DNA of 64,000 nt from positions 62,001 through 126,000 of the forward strand of contig NZ_RXFS01000006.1 of the NCBI RefSeq assembly GCF_003952185.1. The letters run 5' to 3'. This stretch comes from Variovorax sp. 679 (GTDB lineage Bacteria; Pseudomonadota; Gammaproteobacteria; Burkholderiales; Burkholderiaceae_C). The notes under the pieces are model-generated. The model was not told the origin of the DNA. It did not search any database and saw only the letters and a program-made list of their open reading frames with translations. The position numbers were made by a program, and so were the translations under genes. This document shows positions 43,955-54,085 of this stretch, in pieces. Numbering within the stretch: position 1 is the stretch's first letter; each line of letters opens with the position of its first letter.

Positions 43955-44359
43955 ATGAACCTGGTCCTCAATCTTCTGGTCGGCGTGCAGATGCTGGCAG
44001 CCCTCGCGATGATCGGCCTCATCCTGATCCAGCACGGCAAGGGTGCCGACATGGGCGCGGCCTTCGGCAGCGGTAGTGCAGGCAGCCTGTTCGGTGCAAG
44101 CGGCAGTGCCAACTTCCTCTCGCGCACCACGGCTGTGCTCGCCGCAGTGTTCTTCGCATGCACGCTGCTGCTGGCCTACTTCAGCCATGCACGTCCTGCG
44201 GGCGGCGGCAGCCTTCTGGAGCGTGCCGCGGTGGGTGCGCCGGCAGCGCCGGCTTCTTCTGGTGCAGCAGGCGAAATTCCTGGTGCAGCGGCTCCCAGCG
44301 CGCCTGCTTCGGCTCCTGCAGCCCCTGTTTCGGCTCCGGGCCAGATTCCGAGCAAGTAA
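43955..44359 (+). CDS. secG: Preprotein translocase subunit SecG
   Basis: 134-residue SecYEG component with two membrane segments (about 4-26 and 55-76) joined by the conserved GKGADMGAAFGSGSAGSLFG loop. The C-terminal 50 residues are an Ala/Pro-rich tail ending GQIPSK. The gene is directly followed by tRNA-Leu, as in E. coli secG-leuU. Confidence 0.95.
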   Translation: MNLVLNLLVGVQMLAALAMIGLILIQHGKGADMGAAFGSGSAGSLFGASGSANFLSRTTAVLAAVFFACTLLLAYFSHARPAGGGSLLERAAVGAPAAPASSGAAGEIPGAAAPSAPASAPAAPVSAPGQIPSK

Positions 44360-44419
44360 TCAACTCGTTTTCATGAGTTGCCCGTGAGAAATGGCTCCAT
44401 TTCAGGGTAAACTCTAAAT

Positions 44420-44470
44420 CTGTTCGGAAAGCCAAATTCCTCTTGCAGGTACCTCATGCCATCCGAACAG
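44420..44470. other. Inverted repeat upstream of tRNA-Leu
   Basis: Perfect nine-base arms CTGTTCGGA (44420-44428) and TCCGAACAG (44462-44470) with a 33-base spacer, ending eight bases before the tRNA. There is no U-tract on the plus strand; it may be a processing stem for the tRNA precursor. Confidence 0.45.
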
Positions 44471-44478
44471 AAAAAACC

Positions 44479-44563
44479 GCGGTCGTGGTGAAATTGGTAG
44501 ACACGCTATCTTGAGGGGGTAGTGGCGAAAGCTGTGCGAGTTCGAGTCTCGCCGACCGCACCA
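44479..44563 (+). tRNA. tRNA-Leu (anticodon GAG), CCA encoded
   Basis: 85-nt class II tRNA. The acceptor stem GCGGTCG pairs with CGACCGC, followed by discriminator A and encoded CCA. The anticodon loop reads TTGAGGG between stems CTATC and GGTAG, giving anticodon GAG. A short variable arm (TGGCGAAAGCTGT region) and T-arm GCGAG-TTCGAGT-CTCGC complete the cloverleaf. Confidence 0.97.
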
Positions 44564-44571
44564 AATCTCAT

Positions 44572-44606
44572 CGGCAGAAAACCTCATCCAGAGGTTCTTC
44601 TTGCCG
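44572..44606 (+). promoter_or_regulatory. Long hairpin between tRNA-Leu and nuoA
   Basis: CGGCAGAAAACCTC (44572-44585) folds against 44591-44606 with 14 pairs, two small bulges and loop ATCCA. It lies nine bases after the tRNA and 24 bases before the nuoA ATG and lacks a U-tract. It may be a processing or mRNA-stabilising stem in the tRNA-nuo transcript. Confidence 0.5.
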
Positions 44607-44630
44607 GTGGCAAGCGGTGAAAAACTCTCG

Positions 44631-44990
44631 ATGAATCTCGACTCCTACCTCCCCGTCCTTTTGTTCATTCTGGTCGGAGTCGGCGTAGGCGTCGCCCCTC
44701 AGGTCATCGGATACATTCTCGGCCCCAACAGGCCCGACGCCGCAAAGAACGCTCCCTACGAGTGTGGCTTTGAAGCCTTCGAGGATGCGCGCATGAAGTT
44801 CGACGTGCGCTATTACCTCGTCGCGATTCTCTTCATCCTGTTCGATCTCGAAATTGCCTTTCTCTTTCCGTGGGCCATTGCGCTCAAGGAGATTGGTGCT
44901 GTCGGCTTCTGGGCCATGATGATCTTTCTCGCCATCCTCGTCGTGGGCTTCGCCTACGAGTGGAAAAAAGGCGCGCTCGACTGGGAATGA
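44631..44990 (+). CDS. nuoA: NADH-quinone oxidoreductase subunit A
   Basis: 119-residue membrane subunit with three spans. The conserved loop [24 protein letters not shown] lies at about residues 43-66, and the C-terminal EWKKGALDW is typical. It sits at the interface between membrane and peripheral arms near the quinone site. The ATG at 44631 gives the standard N-terminus; an extension to 44601 overlaps the leader hairpin. First of the 14-gene nuo operon. Confidence 0.96.
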   Translation: MNLDSYLPVLLFILVGVGVGVAPQVIGYILGPNRPDAAKNAPYECGFEAFEDARMKFDVRYYLVAILFILFDLEIAFLFPWAIALKEIGAVGFWAMMIFLAILVVGFAYEWKKGALDWE

Positions 44991-45005
44991 CAAGGAAGAA
45001 ACACG

Positions 45006-45485
45006 ATGGCCATTGAAGGCGTTCTCAAGGAAGGCTTCGTCACCACGACCTATGACTCGGTCGTCAATTGGGCGAAGACTGGTTCTCTCTGGCCGATGAC
45101 TTTCGGCCTCGCATGCTGTGCGGTGGAGATGATGCATGCGGGCGCTGCCCGCTACGACATCGACCGCTTCGGCATGCTGTTCCGTCCCAGCCCGCGTCAG
45201 TCCGATCTGATGATCGTGGCCGGTACGCTGTGCAACAAGATGGCTCCGGCCCTGCGCAAGGTCTACGACCAGATGCCCGAGCCGCGCTGGGTTCTCTCGA
45301 TGGGTTCGTGCGCGAATGGTGGTGGCTATTACCACTACAGCTATTCGGTCGTGCGCGGCTGCGACCGCATTGTGCCGGTCGACGTCTACGTTCCGGGTTG
45401 CCCGCCCACCGCCGAGGCCTTGCTCTATGGCGTGATCCAGTTGCAGCAGAAGATTCGCCGCACCAACACCATTGCCCGCGCCTGA
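45006..45485 (+). CDS. nuoB: NADH-quinone oxidoreductase subunit B
   Basis: 159 residues carrying cluster N2, the last iron-sulfur centre before quinone. The paired cysteines in [10 protein letters not shown] (C37, C38) and two more in MGSCANGGG and [14 protein letters not shown] complete the four ligands. Peripheral arm, quinone-reducing module. It starts 15 bp after nuoA. Confidence 0.98.
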   Translation: MAIEGVLKEGFVTTTYDSVVNWAKTGSLWPMTFGLACCAVEMMHAGAARYDIDRFGMLFRPSPRQSDLMIVAGTLCNKMAPALRKVYDQMPEPRWVLSMGSCANGGGYYHYSYSVVRGCDRIVPVDVYVPGCPPTAEALLYGVIQLQQKIRRTNTIARA

Positions 45486-45498
45486 GGGATTGCCGACG

Positions 45499-46110
45499 AT
45501 GACTGACTTTGCAATTTCGCCGGAGGTGCTGCGCGCCACCATTGCCGAGACGCTCGGTGCCAAGGCCAGGAGCGTGACCGTTGCCCTGGAAGAGGTGACT
45601 GTCGTGGTTGGCGCTGCTGACTACATCGAGGCAGCGCTGCTGTTGCGTGACGCGCCCGGTTGCCGTTTCGAGCAGCTGATCGATCTCTGCGGCATGGATT
45701 ATTCCGACTACCGCGAAGGCGAGTGGCAGGGCGATCGCTATGGTGTCGTCTCGCACCTGCTGTCGGTGAGTCTGAATCAGCGCGTGCGCCTCAAGGTGTT
45801 CGCGCCGAGCGACGACTTCCCTGTGGTCGAATCGCTGCAGCCCGTCTGGAATGCCGCCACCTGGTTCGAGCGCGAAGCCTTCGATCTCTATGGCATCGTG
45901 TTCGAGGGTCACGATGACCTGCGCCGCATCCTGACCGACTACGGCTTCATCGGCCACCCGTTCCGCAAGGACTTCCCGGTGTCGGGTCATGTCGAAATGC
46001 GGTACGACGAAGAGCAGAAGCGTGTCGTCTACCAGCCGGTATCGATCGAGCCGCGAGAAATCACCCCGCGCGTGATCCGCGAAGACAACTACGGCGGCGG
46101 TTTGCACTGA
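45499..46110 (+). CDS. nuoC: NADH-quinone oxidoreductase subunit C
   Basis: 203-residue 30-kDa-type subunit, separate from NuoD (they are fused in E. coli). The signature ERExxDxxGIxFxGHxDLRRIL is present at about residues 125-147. It supports the quinone module. ATG 45499 is preferred over the frame's 45472 start, which overlaps nuoB. Confidence 0.96.
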   Translation: MTDFAISPEVLRATIAETLGAKARSVTVALEEVTVVVGAADYIEAALLLRDAPGCRFEQLIDLCGMDYSDYREGEWQGDRYGVVSHLLSVSLNQRVRLKVFAPSDDFPVVESLQPVWNAATWFEREAFDLYGIVFEGHDDLRRILTDYGFIGHPFRKDFPVSGHVEMRYDEEQKRVVYQPVSIEPREITPRVIREDNYGGGLH

Positions 46111-46115
46111 CAGAT

Positions 46116-47369
46116 ATGGCCGAAATCAAGAACTACACACTCAACTTCGGTCCCCAGCACCCTGCAGCGCACGGTGTGTTGCGCCTGGTGCTCGAGCTGG
46201 ACGGCGAAGTGATCCAGCGCGCCGATCCCCACATCGGCCTGCTGCACCGCGCGACCGAGAAGCTCGCCGAATCGCGCACCTTCATCCAGTCGCTGCCGTA
46301 CATGGACCGCCTCGACTACGTGTCGATGATGAGCAACGAGCACGCCTACTGTCTCGCCATCGAGCGGATGATGGGCCTCGAAGTGCCGATTCGCGCGCAG
46401 TACATCCGCGTGATGTTCGCCGAGATCACCCGCCTGCTGAACCACCTGCTGTGGCTCGGCGCGCACGGTCTGGACTGCGGCGCGATGAACATGCTCATCT
46501 ACTGCTTCCGCGAGCGCGAAGACCTGTTCGACATGTACGAGGCCGTGTCCGGTGCGCGCATGCATGCGGCGTACTTTCGTCCGGGCGGCGTGTACCGCGA
46601 CCTGCCTGACGCGATGCCGCAGTACAAGGTCAGCAAGATCAAGAACGCGAAGGCCATCGAGAAGCTCAACGAGAACCGCCAGGGCTCGCTGCTCGACTTC
46701 GTCGACGACTTCTGCAAGCGCTTCCCGAAGATGGTCGACGAATACGAGACGCTGCTCACCGACAACCGCATCTGGAAGCAGCGCACTGTGGGCATCGGCG
46801 TGGTCACGCCGGAGCGTGCGTTGAACCTCGGCTTCACGGGCCCCATGCTGCGTGGCTCGGGCATCGAATGGGATCTGCGCAAGAAGCAGCCCTACGATGT
46901 CTACGGCCAGATGCAGTTCGACGTGCCCGTCGGCAAGACGGGCGACTGCTACGACCGCTACCTGGTTCGCGTGGAAGAAATGCGCCAGGCCAACCGGATC
47001 ATCCAGCAGTGCTCGGCCTGGCTGCGCGCCAACCCCGGTCCTGTCATCACCGACAACCACAAGGTGGCCGCGCCTGCGCGCGAATCGATGAAGGCGAACA
47101 TGGAGGAGCTGATCCACCATTTCAAGCTCTTCACCGAAGGCTTCCACGTGCCCGAAGGCGAGGCGTATGCCGCCGTCGAGCATCCGAAGGGCGAGTTCGG
47201 CATCTATCTCGTGAGCGACGGCGCCAACAAGCCGTACCGCCTGAAGATCCGCGCCCCTGGTTTCCCGCACCTCGCCGCCCTCGACGAAATGTCGCGCGGT
47301 CACATGATCGCCGACGCTGTCGCGGTGATCGGCACGATGGACATCGTGTTCGGCGAGATCGACAGGTGA
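46116..47369 (+). CDS. nuoD: NADH-quinone oxidoreductase subunit D
   Basis: 417-residue 49-kDa subunit forming the quinone pocket with NuoB. The N-terminal [19 protein letters not shown] contains the conserved His of the quinone site, and the C-terminal [20 protein letters not shown] continues to FGEIDR. It starts five bases after nuoC. Confidence 0.98.
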   Translation: MAEIKNYTLNFGPQHPAAHGVLRLVLELDGEVIQRADPHIGLLHRATEKLAESRTFIQSLPYMDRLDYVSMMSNEHAYCLAIERMMGLEVPIRAQYIRVMFAEITRLLNHLLWLGAHGLDCGAMNMLIYCFREREDLFDMYEAVSGARMHAAYFRPGGVYRDLPDAMPQYKVSKIKNAKAIEKLNENRQGSLLDFVDDFCKRFPKMVDEYETLLTDNRIWKQRTVGIGVVTPERALNLGFTGPMLRGSGIEWDLRKKQPYDVYGQMQFDVPVGKTGDCYDRYLVRVEEMRQANRIIQQCSAWLRANPGPVITDNHKVAAPARESMKANMEELIHHFKLFTEGFHVPEGEAYAAVEHPKGEFGIYLVSDGANKPYRLKIRAPGFPHLAALDEMSRGHMIADAVAVIGTMDIVFGEIDR

Positions 47370-47379
47370 GAAAGAGCGA

Positions 47380-47934
47380 ATGACTTCCTCGACCCACCAT
47401 CACTCGGCGCCTTCGGCGCCTTCTTCCCCTTTGAAGCCTGCGATCCTCGAGCGCTTTGCGCGCGAGGTGGCCAAGTACCCCGAAGCAGGCAAGCAGTCTG
47501 CCGTGATGGCCTGCCTTGCCATCGTCCAGCAGGACGAGGGCTACGTCAGCCTGCAGCGCGAACGCGAGATCGCCGAGTACCTCGGCATGGCGCCCATCGC
47601 CGTGCATGAAGTGACGACCTTCTACAACATGTACAACCAGCACCCGGTGGGCAAGTTCAAGCTCAACGTGTGCACCAACCTGCCTTGCCAGCTGCGCGAC
47701 GGCGTCACCGCCCTAGTGCACCTCGAGAAGAAGCTCGGCATCAAGATGGGCGAGACCACCGCTGACGGCGTGTTCACGCTGCAGCAGAGCGAATGCCTCG
47801 GCGCCTGCGCCGATTCGCCCGTGATGCTGGTCAACGACCGCACCATGTGCAGTTTCATGAGCAAAGAGAAGCTCGACCAGCTCATCGACGGCCTGCGCGG
47901 CGCCGTGCCGGCTACCAAGGGGGAGGCTTCCTGA
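47380..47934 (+). CDS. nuoE: NADH-quinone oxidoreductase subunit E
   Basis: 184-residue 24-kDa subunit of the NADH module with [2Fe-2S] cluster N1a. Ligands are in CTNLPCQL and [11 protein letters not shown] short His/Ser/Pro-rich N-terminal extension precedes the conserved core. The stop overlaps the nuoF start (TGATG). Confidence 0.96.
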   Translation: MTSSTHHHSAPSAPSSPLKPAILERFAREVAKYPEAGKQSAVMACLAIVQQDEGYVSLQREREIAEYLGMAPIAVHEVTTFYNMYNQHPVGKFKLNVCTNLPCQLRDGVTALVHLEKKLGIKMGETTADGVFTLQQSECLGACADSPVMLVNDRTMCSFMSKEKLDQLIDGLRGAVPATKGEAS

Positions 47935-49274
47935 TGTCACCCGAGCAAGTTCTCCAGCAGTTCCAGGCGACTGGCGTCCAGACCTGCTTCCACGACCGCC
48001 ACATCGAGCCGCAGATCTATGCGGGCCTCAATGGCACCAACTGGCGCCTGGCCGACTACGAAGCGCGCGGTGGCTATCAGGCCCTGCGCAAGATCCTCAC
48101 CGAGGGTCTGACGCCCGACCAGGTGATCGCCGAAGTGAAGGCCTCGGGCCTGCGCGGCCGTGGCGGCGCGGGTTTCCCGACCGGCCTGAAGTGGAGCTTC
48201 ATGCCCCGCCAGTTCCCGGGCCAGAAGTACCTCGTCTGCAATTCGGACGAAGGCGAGCCGGGTACCTGCAAGGACCGCGACATCCTGCAGTTCAACCCGC
48301 ACATCGTGATCGAAGGCATGGCCATCGCCGCTTACGCGATGGGCATCAGCGTTGGCTACAACTACATCCACGGCGAGATCTTTCAGACCTACGACCGCTT
48401 CGAGGAAGCTCTCGAAGAAGCACGCGCCGCCGGCTACCTCGGTGACAAGATCATGGGTAGCACGTACAACTTCCAGTTGCACGCGGCCCACGGCTTCGGC
48501 GCCTACATCTGCGGCGAGGAAACCGCACTGCTCGAATCGCTGGAAGGCAAGAAGGGCCAGCCGCGCTTCAAGCCGCCGTTCCCCGCGAGCTTCGGCCTGT
48601 ACGGCAAGCCGACCACCATCAACAACACCGAGACCTTCGCGGCGGTGCCCTGGATCATCCGCAACGGCGGCCAGGCCTACCTCGAGTGCGGCAAGCCGAA
48701 CAACGGCGGCACCAAGATCTACTCGGTGAGCGGTGACGTCGAGATGCCCGGCAACTACGAGATCCCGATGGGCACCCCTTTCTCCAAGCTCCTCGAGCTG
48801 GCCGGCGGCGTGCGCAAGGGCCGTACGTTGAAGGCGGTGATTCCCGGCGGCTCGTCGGCGCCGGTGCTGCCCGCGTCGATCATGATGGACTGCACGATGG
48901 ACTACGACTCCATCTCCAAGGCCGGCTCGATGCTCGGCTCGGGCGCGGTGATCGTCATGGACGACAGCCGCTCGATGGTCGAGTCGCTCAAGCGCCTCTC
49001 GTATTTCTACATGCACGAATCCTGCGGCCAGTGCACGCCGTGCCGCGAAGGCACGGGCTGGCTCTACCGCGTGGTGGACCGTATCCACAACGGGCAGGGC
49101 AAGCCCAGCGACATGCAGCTGCTGGACTCCGTCGCCGGCGACATCATGGGCCGCACGATCTGCGCGCTCGGCGATGCCGCGGCCATGCCCGTGCGCGCCA
49201 TGATCAAGCACTTCCGTCACGAGTTCGAGGCCCTGATCCCGGGCCACGTTCCGACGGCGCCCGTCAAGGCCTGA
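47934..49274 (+). CDS. nuoF: NADH-quinone oxidoreductase subunit F
   Basis: 446-residue 51-kDa subunit that oxidises NADH. The NADH/FMN sites are [15 protein letters not shown] and the [17 protein letters not shown] region; cluster N3 ligands are in [15 protein letters not shown] plus a later cysteine (TICALGD). Start ATG 47934 overlaps nuoE by one base. Confidence 0.98.
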   Translation: MSPEQVLQQFQATGVQTCFHDRHIEPQIYAGLNGTNWRLADYEARGGYQALRKILTEGLTPDQVIAEVKASGLRGRGGAGFPTGLKWSFMPRQFPGQKYLVCNSDEGEPGTCKDRDILQFNPHIVIEGMAIAAYAMGISVGYNYIHGEIFQTYDRFEEALEEARAAGYLGDKIMGSTYNFQLHAAHGFGAYICGEETALLESLEGKKGQPRFKPPFPASFGLYGKPTTINNTETFAAVPWIIRNGGQAYLECGKPNNGGTKIYSVSGDVEMPGNYEIPMGTPFSKLLELAGGVRKGRTLKAVIPGGSSAPVLPASIMMDCTMDYDSISKAGSMLGSGAVIVMDDSRSMVESLKRLSYFYMHESCGQCTPCREGTGWLYRVVDRIHNGQGKPSDMQLLDSVAGDIMGRTICALGDAAAMPVRAMIKHFRHEFEALIPGHVPTAPVKA

Positions 49275-49294
49275 GCGCGAGAAGAAACATACTC

Positions 49295-51466
49295 ATGATC
49301 GAAATCGAACTCGACGGCAAGAAGGTCGAAGTGACCGAAGGCAGCATGGTCATGCATGCGGCCGACAAGGCGGGCACGTACATCCCGCACTTCTGCTATC
49401 ACAAGAAGCTCAGCATCGCGGCCAACTGCCGCATGTGCCTCGTTGACGTGGAAAAGGCGCCCAAGCCGATGCCGGCCTGCGCCACGCCCGTCACGCAGGG
49501 CATGATCGTCCGCACCAAGAGCGAAAAGGCCATCAAGGCGCAGCAGTCGGTCATGGAGTTCCTCCTGATCAACCACCCGCTGGATTGCCCGATCTGCGAC
49601 CAGGGCGGCGAATGCCAGCTGCAGGACCTGGCCGTGGGCTACGGCGGTTCCTCTTCGCGCTACGAAGAGGAAAAGCGCGTCGTCTTCCACAAGGACGTCG
49701 GCCCGCTGATCAGCATGGAAGAAATGAGCCGCTGCATCCATTGCACGCGCTGCGTCCGCTTCGGCCAGGAAGTGGCCGGCGTGATGGAGCTCGGCATGTC
49801 GAATCGCGGCGAGCACTCCGAAATCGAGACCTTCGTGGGCGACTCGGTCGATTCCGAGCTGTCGGGCAACATGATCGACATCTGCCCGGTCGGCGCGCTC
49901 ACGAGCAAGCCTTTCCGCTACAGCGCCCGCACCTGGGAACTGTCGCGCCGCAAGTCGGTGAGCCCGCACGACTCCACCGGCGCCAACCTGATCGTCCAGG
50001 TCAAGAACAACCGCGTGATGCGCGTGGTGCCGCTCGAGAACGAAGACGTCAACGAATGCTGGATCGCCGACCGCGACCGCTTCTCCTACGAAGCGCTCAA
50101 CGGCACCGAACGCCTGACGCAGCCCATGCTGAAGCAGGGCGGCCAATGGCAGCAGGTCGACTGGCAGACGGCGCTCGAGTACGTTGCCAACGGCCTGAAG
50201 CAGATCAAGGCCGACCATGGCGCGCAGAGCATCGGCACGTTGGTCAGCCCGCACAGTACGCTCGAAGAACTGCAGCTCGCCACCATGCTCACGCGTGAAC
50301 TCGGCAGCGACAACATCGACTACCGCCTGCGCAACGCCGAATTCACGGCACCCGAAGGCGTGCGCTGGCTCGGCACCTCGATCGCATCGCTCACGCAGGT
50401 GCAGCGCGTGCTGGTCGTCGGCTCGAACCTGCGCAAGGAACACCCGCTGTTCGCACAGCGCATCCGCCAGGCCGTGCGCAAGGGCGCCGCGCTGTCGGTG
50501 ATCACCTCGGCCAGCCTGATGGCTACCCGCGACTCGTGGGCCATCGACGTGGCGCAATCGTCCATCGTCGAAGCCGACCAGTGGATCGAAGCGCTGGCTG
50601 CCGTGGCTGCCGCCGTCGGCCAGGCCACCGGCGCAGCCGCACCGCTGGCACCGAAGAACGCGCCGGACGCCGCCGCGCAAGCCATCGCAGCCTCGCTGCT
50701 GAGCGGCGAACGCAAGGCCATCCTGCTCGGCAATGCCGCTGCCCACCACGCCCAAGCCGGCAGCCTGCTGGCACTGGCGAACTGGATCGGCGCGCAGACC
50801 GGCGCTACCGTCGGCTACCTGACCGAAGCGGCCAACACCGTGGGCGCGCAGATCGTCGGCGCCTTCCCGAAGAACGGCGGCCTCGATGCCGGCCGCATGC
50901 TCGCCGCGGGCTCTGGCCTGAAGGCCGTGCTGCTGCTGAACAACGAGCCGGTGTTCGACTCGGCTGCCGGCAAGGCCGCGGCCGATGTCATCGGCAATGC
51001 GCAAATGGTCGTCACGCTGAGCCCCTTCAAGGCCAACCTCGAGTTCAGCGACGTGCTGCTCCCGATCGCTCCGTTCACCGAAACGCCCGGTACCTTCGTC
51101 AATGCCGAAGGCCGCCTGCAAGGTTTCCATGCCGTCGTGAAGCCCCAAGGCGAAACGCGTCCGGCCTGGAAGGTGCTGCGCGTGCTGGCCAACCTGCTGG
51201 GCCTACCGGGCTTCGCGTTCGAATCGACCGCTGAAGTGCTGGCCACCATCGGTGACAAGGGCGCAGTGCCGGCGAATGCGCTGAGCAACGCCACGTCCGC
51301 GAACGCCGCTGCTTCGAACGGAGCGGCTGCCGCCCCCGTGGTTGCGAGCATCTACCAGCTCGACTCGATCGTGCGACGCGCACCGTCGCTGCAACTGACC
51401 GCTGACGCGCGCAACGCATCGACCGGATCGAACGTGACGGCTCGTGCCGAGGAGGCACTGGCATGA
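49295..51466 (+). CDS. nuoG: NADH-quinone oxidoreductase subunit G
   Basis: 723-residue 75-kDa subunit. N-terminal [2Fe-2S] ligands occur in [15 protein letters not shown], followed by the His/Cys region [11 protein letters not shown] and [11 protein letters not shown] with CPVGAL. A molybdopterin-oxidoreductase-like domain without cofactor follows. The extra cluster N7 cysteines found in E. coli are not seen after [11 protein letters not shown]. An Ala-rich low-complexity stretch precedes the C-terminus. The stop overlaps nuoH as ATGA. Confidence 0.97.
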   Translation: MIEIELDGKKVEVTEGSMVMHAADKAGTYIPHFCYHKKLSIAANCRMCLVDVEKAPKPMPACATPVTQGMIVRTKSEKAIKAQQSVMEFLLINHPLDCPICDQGGECQLQDLAVGYGGSSSRYEEEKRVVFHKDVGPLISMEEMSRCIHCTRCVRFGQEVAGVMELGMSNRGEHSEIETFVGDSVDSELSGNMIDICPVGALTSKPFRYSARTWELSRRKSVSPHDSTGANLIVQVKNNRVMRVVPLENEDVNECWIADRDRFSYEALNGTERLTQPMLKQGGQWQQVDWQTALEYVANGLKQIKADHGAQSIGTLVSPHSTLEELQLATMLTRELGSDNIDYRLRNAEFTAPEGVRWLGTSIASLTQVQRVLVVGSNLRKEHPLFAQRIRQAVRKGAALSVITSASLMATRDSWAIDVAQSSIVEADQWIEALAAVAAAVGQATGAAAPLAPKNAPDAAAQAIAASLLSGERKAILLGNAAAHHAQAGSLLALANWIGAQTGATVGYLTEAANTVGAQIVGAFPKNGGLDAGRMLAAGSGLKAVLLLNNEPVFDSAAGKAAADVIGNAQMVVTLSPFKANLEFSDVLLPIAPFTETPGTFVNAEGRLQGFHAVVKPQGETRPAWKVLRVLANLLGLPGFAFESTAEVLATIGDKGAVPANALSNATSANAAASNGAAAAPVVASIYQLDSIVRRAPSLQLTADARNASTGSNVTARAEEALA

Positions 51467-52542
51467 TCGTCGACACCATTCATGGCTTTGGCCAGGGCCT
51501 GGTGGCCGCAGGCTGGTGGACCGGCCTGGTCTGGCCCGTGGTCTGGACGCTGATCAAGATCATCATCGTCGTGATCCCGCTGATGCTGGCCGTGGCGTAC
51601 CTCACGCTGTGGGAACGCAAGGCCATCGGCTTCACGCAGATCCGCATTGGCCCGAACCGTATCGGACCGCTGGGCCTGCTCCAGCCGATCGCCGACGCGC
51701 TCAAGCTGATGACCAAGGAAATCATTCTTCCGACGGTCGCCAACAAGGGCCTGTTCCTGCTGGGCCCGATCATGACCATCATGCCGGCGCTCGCCGCATG
51801 GGCCGTGATTCCGTTCGGGCCCGATGTGGCGCTGGCCAACATCAACGCCGGCCTGCTGTTCGTGATGGCCATTACCTCGCTCGAGGTGTACGGCGTGATC
51901 ATCGCCGGCTGGGCTTCGAACTCGAAGTACGCCTTCCTGGGCGCGCTGCGCGCCTCGGCGCAGATGGTGAGCTACGAAATCGCGATGGGCTTCTGCTTCG
52001 TCGTGGTGCTGATGGTCACCGGCAGCCTGAACATGAGCGAGATCGTCAATGTGCAGGGCAAGGGCATGTTCGCCAACATGGGCGTCGGCTTCCTGTCGTG
52101 GAACTGGCTGCCGCTGCTGCCGATCTTCGTCGTCTACTTCATCTCGGGCCTCGCCGAAACCAACCGCCACCCGTTCGACGTGGTGGAAGGCGAGTCCGAA
52201 ATCGTGGCCGGCCACATGATCGAGTACTCGGGCATGAGCTTCGCGATGTTCTTCCTGGCCGAGTACGCCAACATGTGGCTCGTCTCGATCCTGACCGTGG
52301 TGCTGTTCCTCGGCGGATGGCTGCCGCCGTTCGAGTTCCTGAGCTTCATCCCGGGCTGGATCTGGTTGGGCCTCAAGACCTTCTGCGTGGTCACCATGTT
52401 CCTGTGGGTGCGCTCGACGTTCCCGCGCTTCCGCTATGACCAGATCATGCGTCTGGGCTGGAAGATCTTCATTCCCGTCACGCTCGTGTGGCTGGTCGTG
52501 GTCGGTGGCTGGATGCAGACGCCGTTCAACATCTGGAAATAA
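51463..52542 (+). CDS. nuoH: NADH-quinone oxidoreductase subunit H
   Basis: 359-residue ND1-type membrane subunit with about eight spans, forming the quinone entry channel. [20 protein letters not shown] and [20 protein letters not shown] are diagnostic. Overlaps nuoG by four bases. Confidence 0.98.
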   Translation: MIVDTIHGFGQGLVAAGWWTGLVWPVVWTLIKIIIVVIPLMLAVAYLTLWERKAIGFTQIRIGPNRIGPLGLLQPIADALKLMTKEIILPTVANKGLFLLGPIMTIMPALAAWAVIPFGPDVALANINAGLLFVMAITSLEVYGVIIAGWASNSKYAFLGALRASAQMVSYEIAMGFCFVVVLMVTGSLNMSEIVNVQGKGMFANMGVGFLSWNWLPLLPIFVVYFISGLAETNRHPFDVVEGESEIVAGHMIEYSGMSFAMFFLAEYANMWLVSILTVVLFLGGWLPPFEFLSFIPGWIWLGLKTFCVVTMFLWVRSTFPRFRYDQIMRLGWKIFIPVTLVWLVVVGGWMQTPFNIWK

Positions 52543-52559
52543 CAGGAAGCGCCAACATC

Positions 52560-53081
52560 ATGTCTGCTGCGCACACCGCAACACCATCCGCGCCTTTCTC
52601 GCTCAAGGACTTCCTGAGCAGCTTCATGCTGTTCGAGTTGTTCAAGGGCCTGGCCATCACCGGCAAGTACGCCTTCGCCCGCAAGATCACGGTGCAGTTC
52701 CCCGAAGAGAAGACGCCGCTGTCGCCGCGTTTCCGCGGCCTGCACGCGCTGCGCCGCTATGAAAACGGCGAAGAGCGCTGCATCGCCTGCAAGCTCTGCG
52801 AGGCCGTCTGCCCGGCGCTGGCGATCACCATCGAATCGGACGTGCGCGACGACGGCTCGCGCCGCACCACGCGCTACGACATCGACCTGACCAAGTGCAT
52901 CTTCTGCGGTTTCTGCGAAGAGAGCTGCCCGGTCGACTCGATCGTCGAGACGCATATCTTCGAATACCACGGCGAAAAGCGCGGCGACCTGTACTTCACC
53001 AAGGACATGCTGCTGGCCGTGGGCGACCGCTACGAAAAAGAAATCGCGGCGAACAAGGCGGCCGACGCCAAGTACCGCTGA
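52560..53081 (+). CDS. nuoI: NADH-quinone oxidoreductase subunit I
   Basis: 173-residue ferredoxin-like subunit with two [4Fe-4S] clusters (N6a, N6b): [12 protein letters not shown] and [15 protein letters not shown] 52560 follows AGGAAG; the longer frame extension is ignored. Links NuoG to NuoB. Confidence 0.98.
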   Translation: MSAAHTATPSAPFSLKDFLSSFMLFELFKGLAITGKYAFARKITVQFPEEKTPLSPRFRGLHALRRYENGEERCIACKLCEAVCPALAITIESDVRDDGSRRTTRYDIDLTKCIFCGFCEESCPVDSIVETHIFEYHGEKRGDLYFTKDMLLAVGDRYEKEIAANKAADAKYR

Positions 53082-53119
53082 TCCAGTTCAGCCCGAAACC
53101 CGTACCAATTCGAATTCCA

Positions 53120-53773
53120 ATGGACGTCAAGACCGGTCTGTTCTATCTGTTTGCCGTGGTGCTGCTGTTCGCAGCGTTCCGCGTCATCACCGCCCGCAAC
53201 CCCGTGTACGCCGCGCTGTACCTGGTTCTGGCCTTCTTCCAGGCATCGGCCATCTGGCTGCTGCTGCGCGCCGAGTTCCTCGCGATCTCGTTGGTGCTGG
53301 TGTATGTCGGCGCCGTGATGGTGCTGTTCCTGTTCGTGGTGATGATGCTGGACATCAACGTCGACGGCTTGCGGGAGGGCTTCTGGAAGCACTTTCCGCT
53401 GGCGGCAGGCGTCGGTGCGCTGATCGCGCTCGAAATGGCGGCGGTGCTCATGGGCGGATTCCGCCTGGGCGAGGCACCGCGCGCCGCTGCCGGTGCGATG
53501 GGGCCCAACACTTCCAATACGCTCGAACTCGGCAAGCTGCTTTACTCCGAATATCTCTACCCGCTGGAAATCGCCGCGGTCATCCTGCTCGTGGCCATCG
53601 TGGCCGCCATTGCACTGACGCTGCGTACCCGCAAGGACAGCAAGTACGTCAACCCGGCCGACCAGGTTCGCGTGAAGGCGCGCGACCGCGTGCGCATCGT
53701 CCAGATGCCGGCAACGCGTGCCGCCGAACCTGTGGTTGAAGCTGCGGACGCTGCAAAGGAAAACAAGGCATGA
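53120..53773 (+). CDS. nuoJ: NADH-quinone oxidoreductase subunit J
   Basis: 217-residue ND6-type membrane subunit with five spans. [21 protein letters not shown] and [18 protein letters not shown] are conserved. It has a hydrophilic C-terminal tail of about 45 residues. The stop overlaps nuoK (ATGA). Confidence 0.96.
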   Translation: MDVKTGLFYLFAVVLLFAAFRVITARNPVYAALYLVLAFFQASAIWLLLRAEFLAISLVLVYVGAVMVLFLFVVMMLDINVDGLREGFWKHFPLAAGVGALIALEMAAVLMGGFRLGEAPRAAAGAMGPNTSNTLELGKLLYSEYLYPLEIAAVILLVAIVAAIALTLRTRKDSKYVNPADQVRVKARDRVRIVQMPATRAAEPVVEAADAAKENKA

Positions 53774-54078
53774 CGCTCACGCTCGGACATTTTCTTTCGC
53801 TCGGCGCGATGCTCTTCGCGCTGTCCGTGATCGGCATCTTCCTGAACCGCAAGAACCTGATCGTCCTGCTGATGGCCATCGAGCTGATGCTGCTGGCCGT
53901 CAACATGAACTTCGTGGCCTTCTCGCACTTCCTGGGCGACATGCACGGCCAGATCTTCGTGTTCTTCATCCTGACGGTGGCCGCGGCCGAGTCGGCCATC
54001 GGGCTGGCGCTGCTGGTCCTGCTGTTCCGCAACAAGTCGAACATCAACGTCGACGAACTCAACTCGCTCAAGGGTTGA
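53770..54078 (+). CDS. nuoK: NADH-quinone oxidoreductase subunit K
   Basis: 102-residue ND4L-type subunit with three spans. The conserved membrane glutamates are in [13 protein letters not shown] and [13 protein letters not shown]; they take part in proton transfer. Overlaps nuoJ by four bases. Confidence 0.98.
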   Translation: MTLTLGHFLSLGAMLFALSVIGIFLNRKNLIVLLMAIELMLLAVNMNFVAFSHFLGDMHGQIFVFFILTVAAAESAIGLALLVLLFRNKSNINVDELNSLKG

Positions 54079-54085
54079 CAGCAAC

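Noticed and set aside
44361..44380. CAACTC/GAGTTG hairpin after secG as a terminator
   Set aside because: The stem is followed by CCC, not a U-tract, and the loop is eight bases long.
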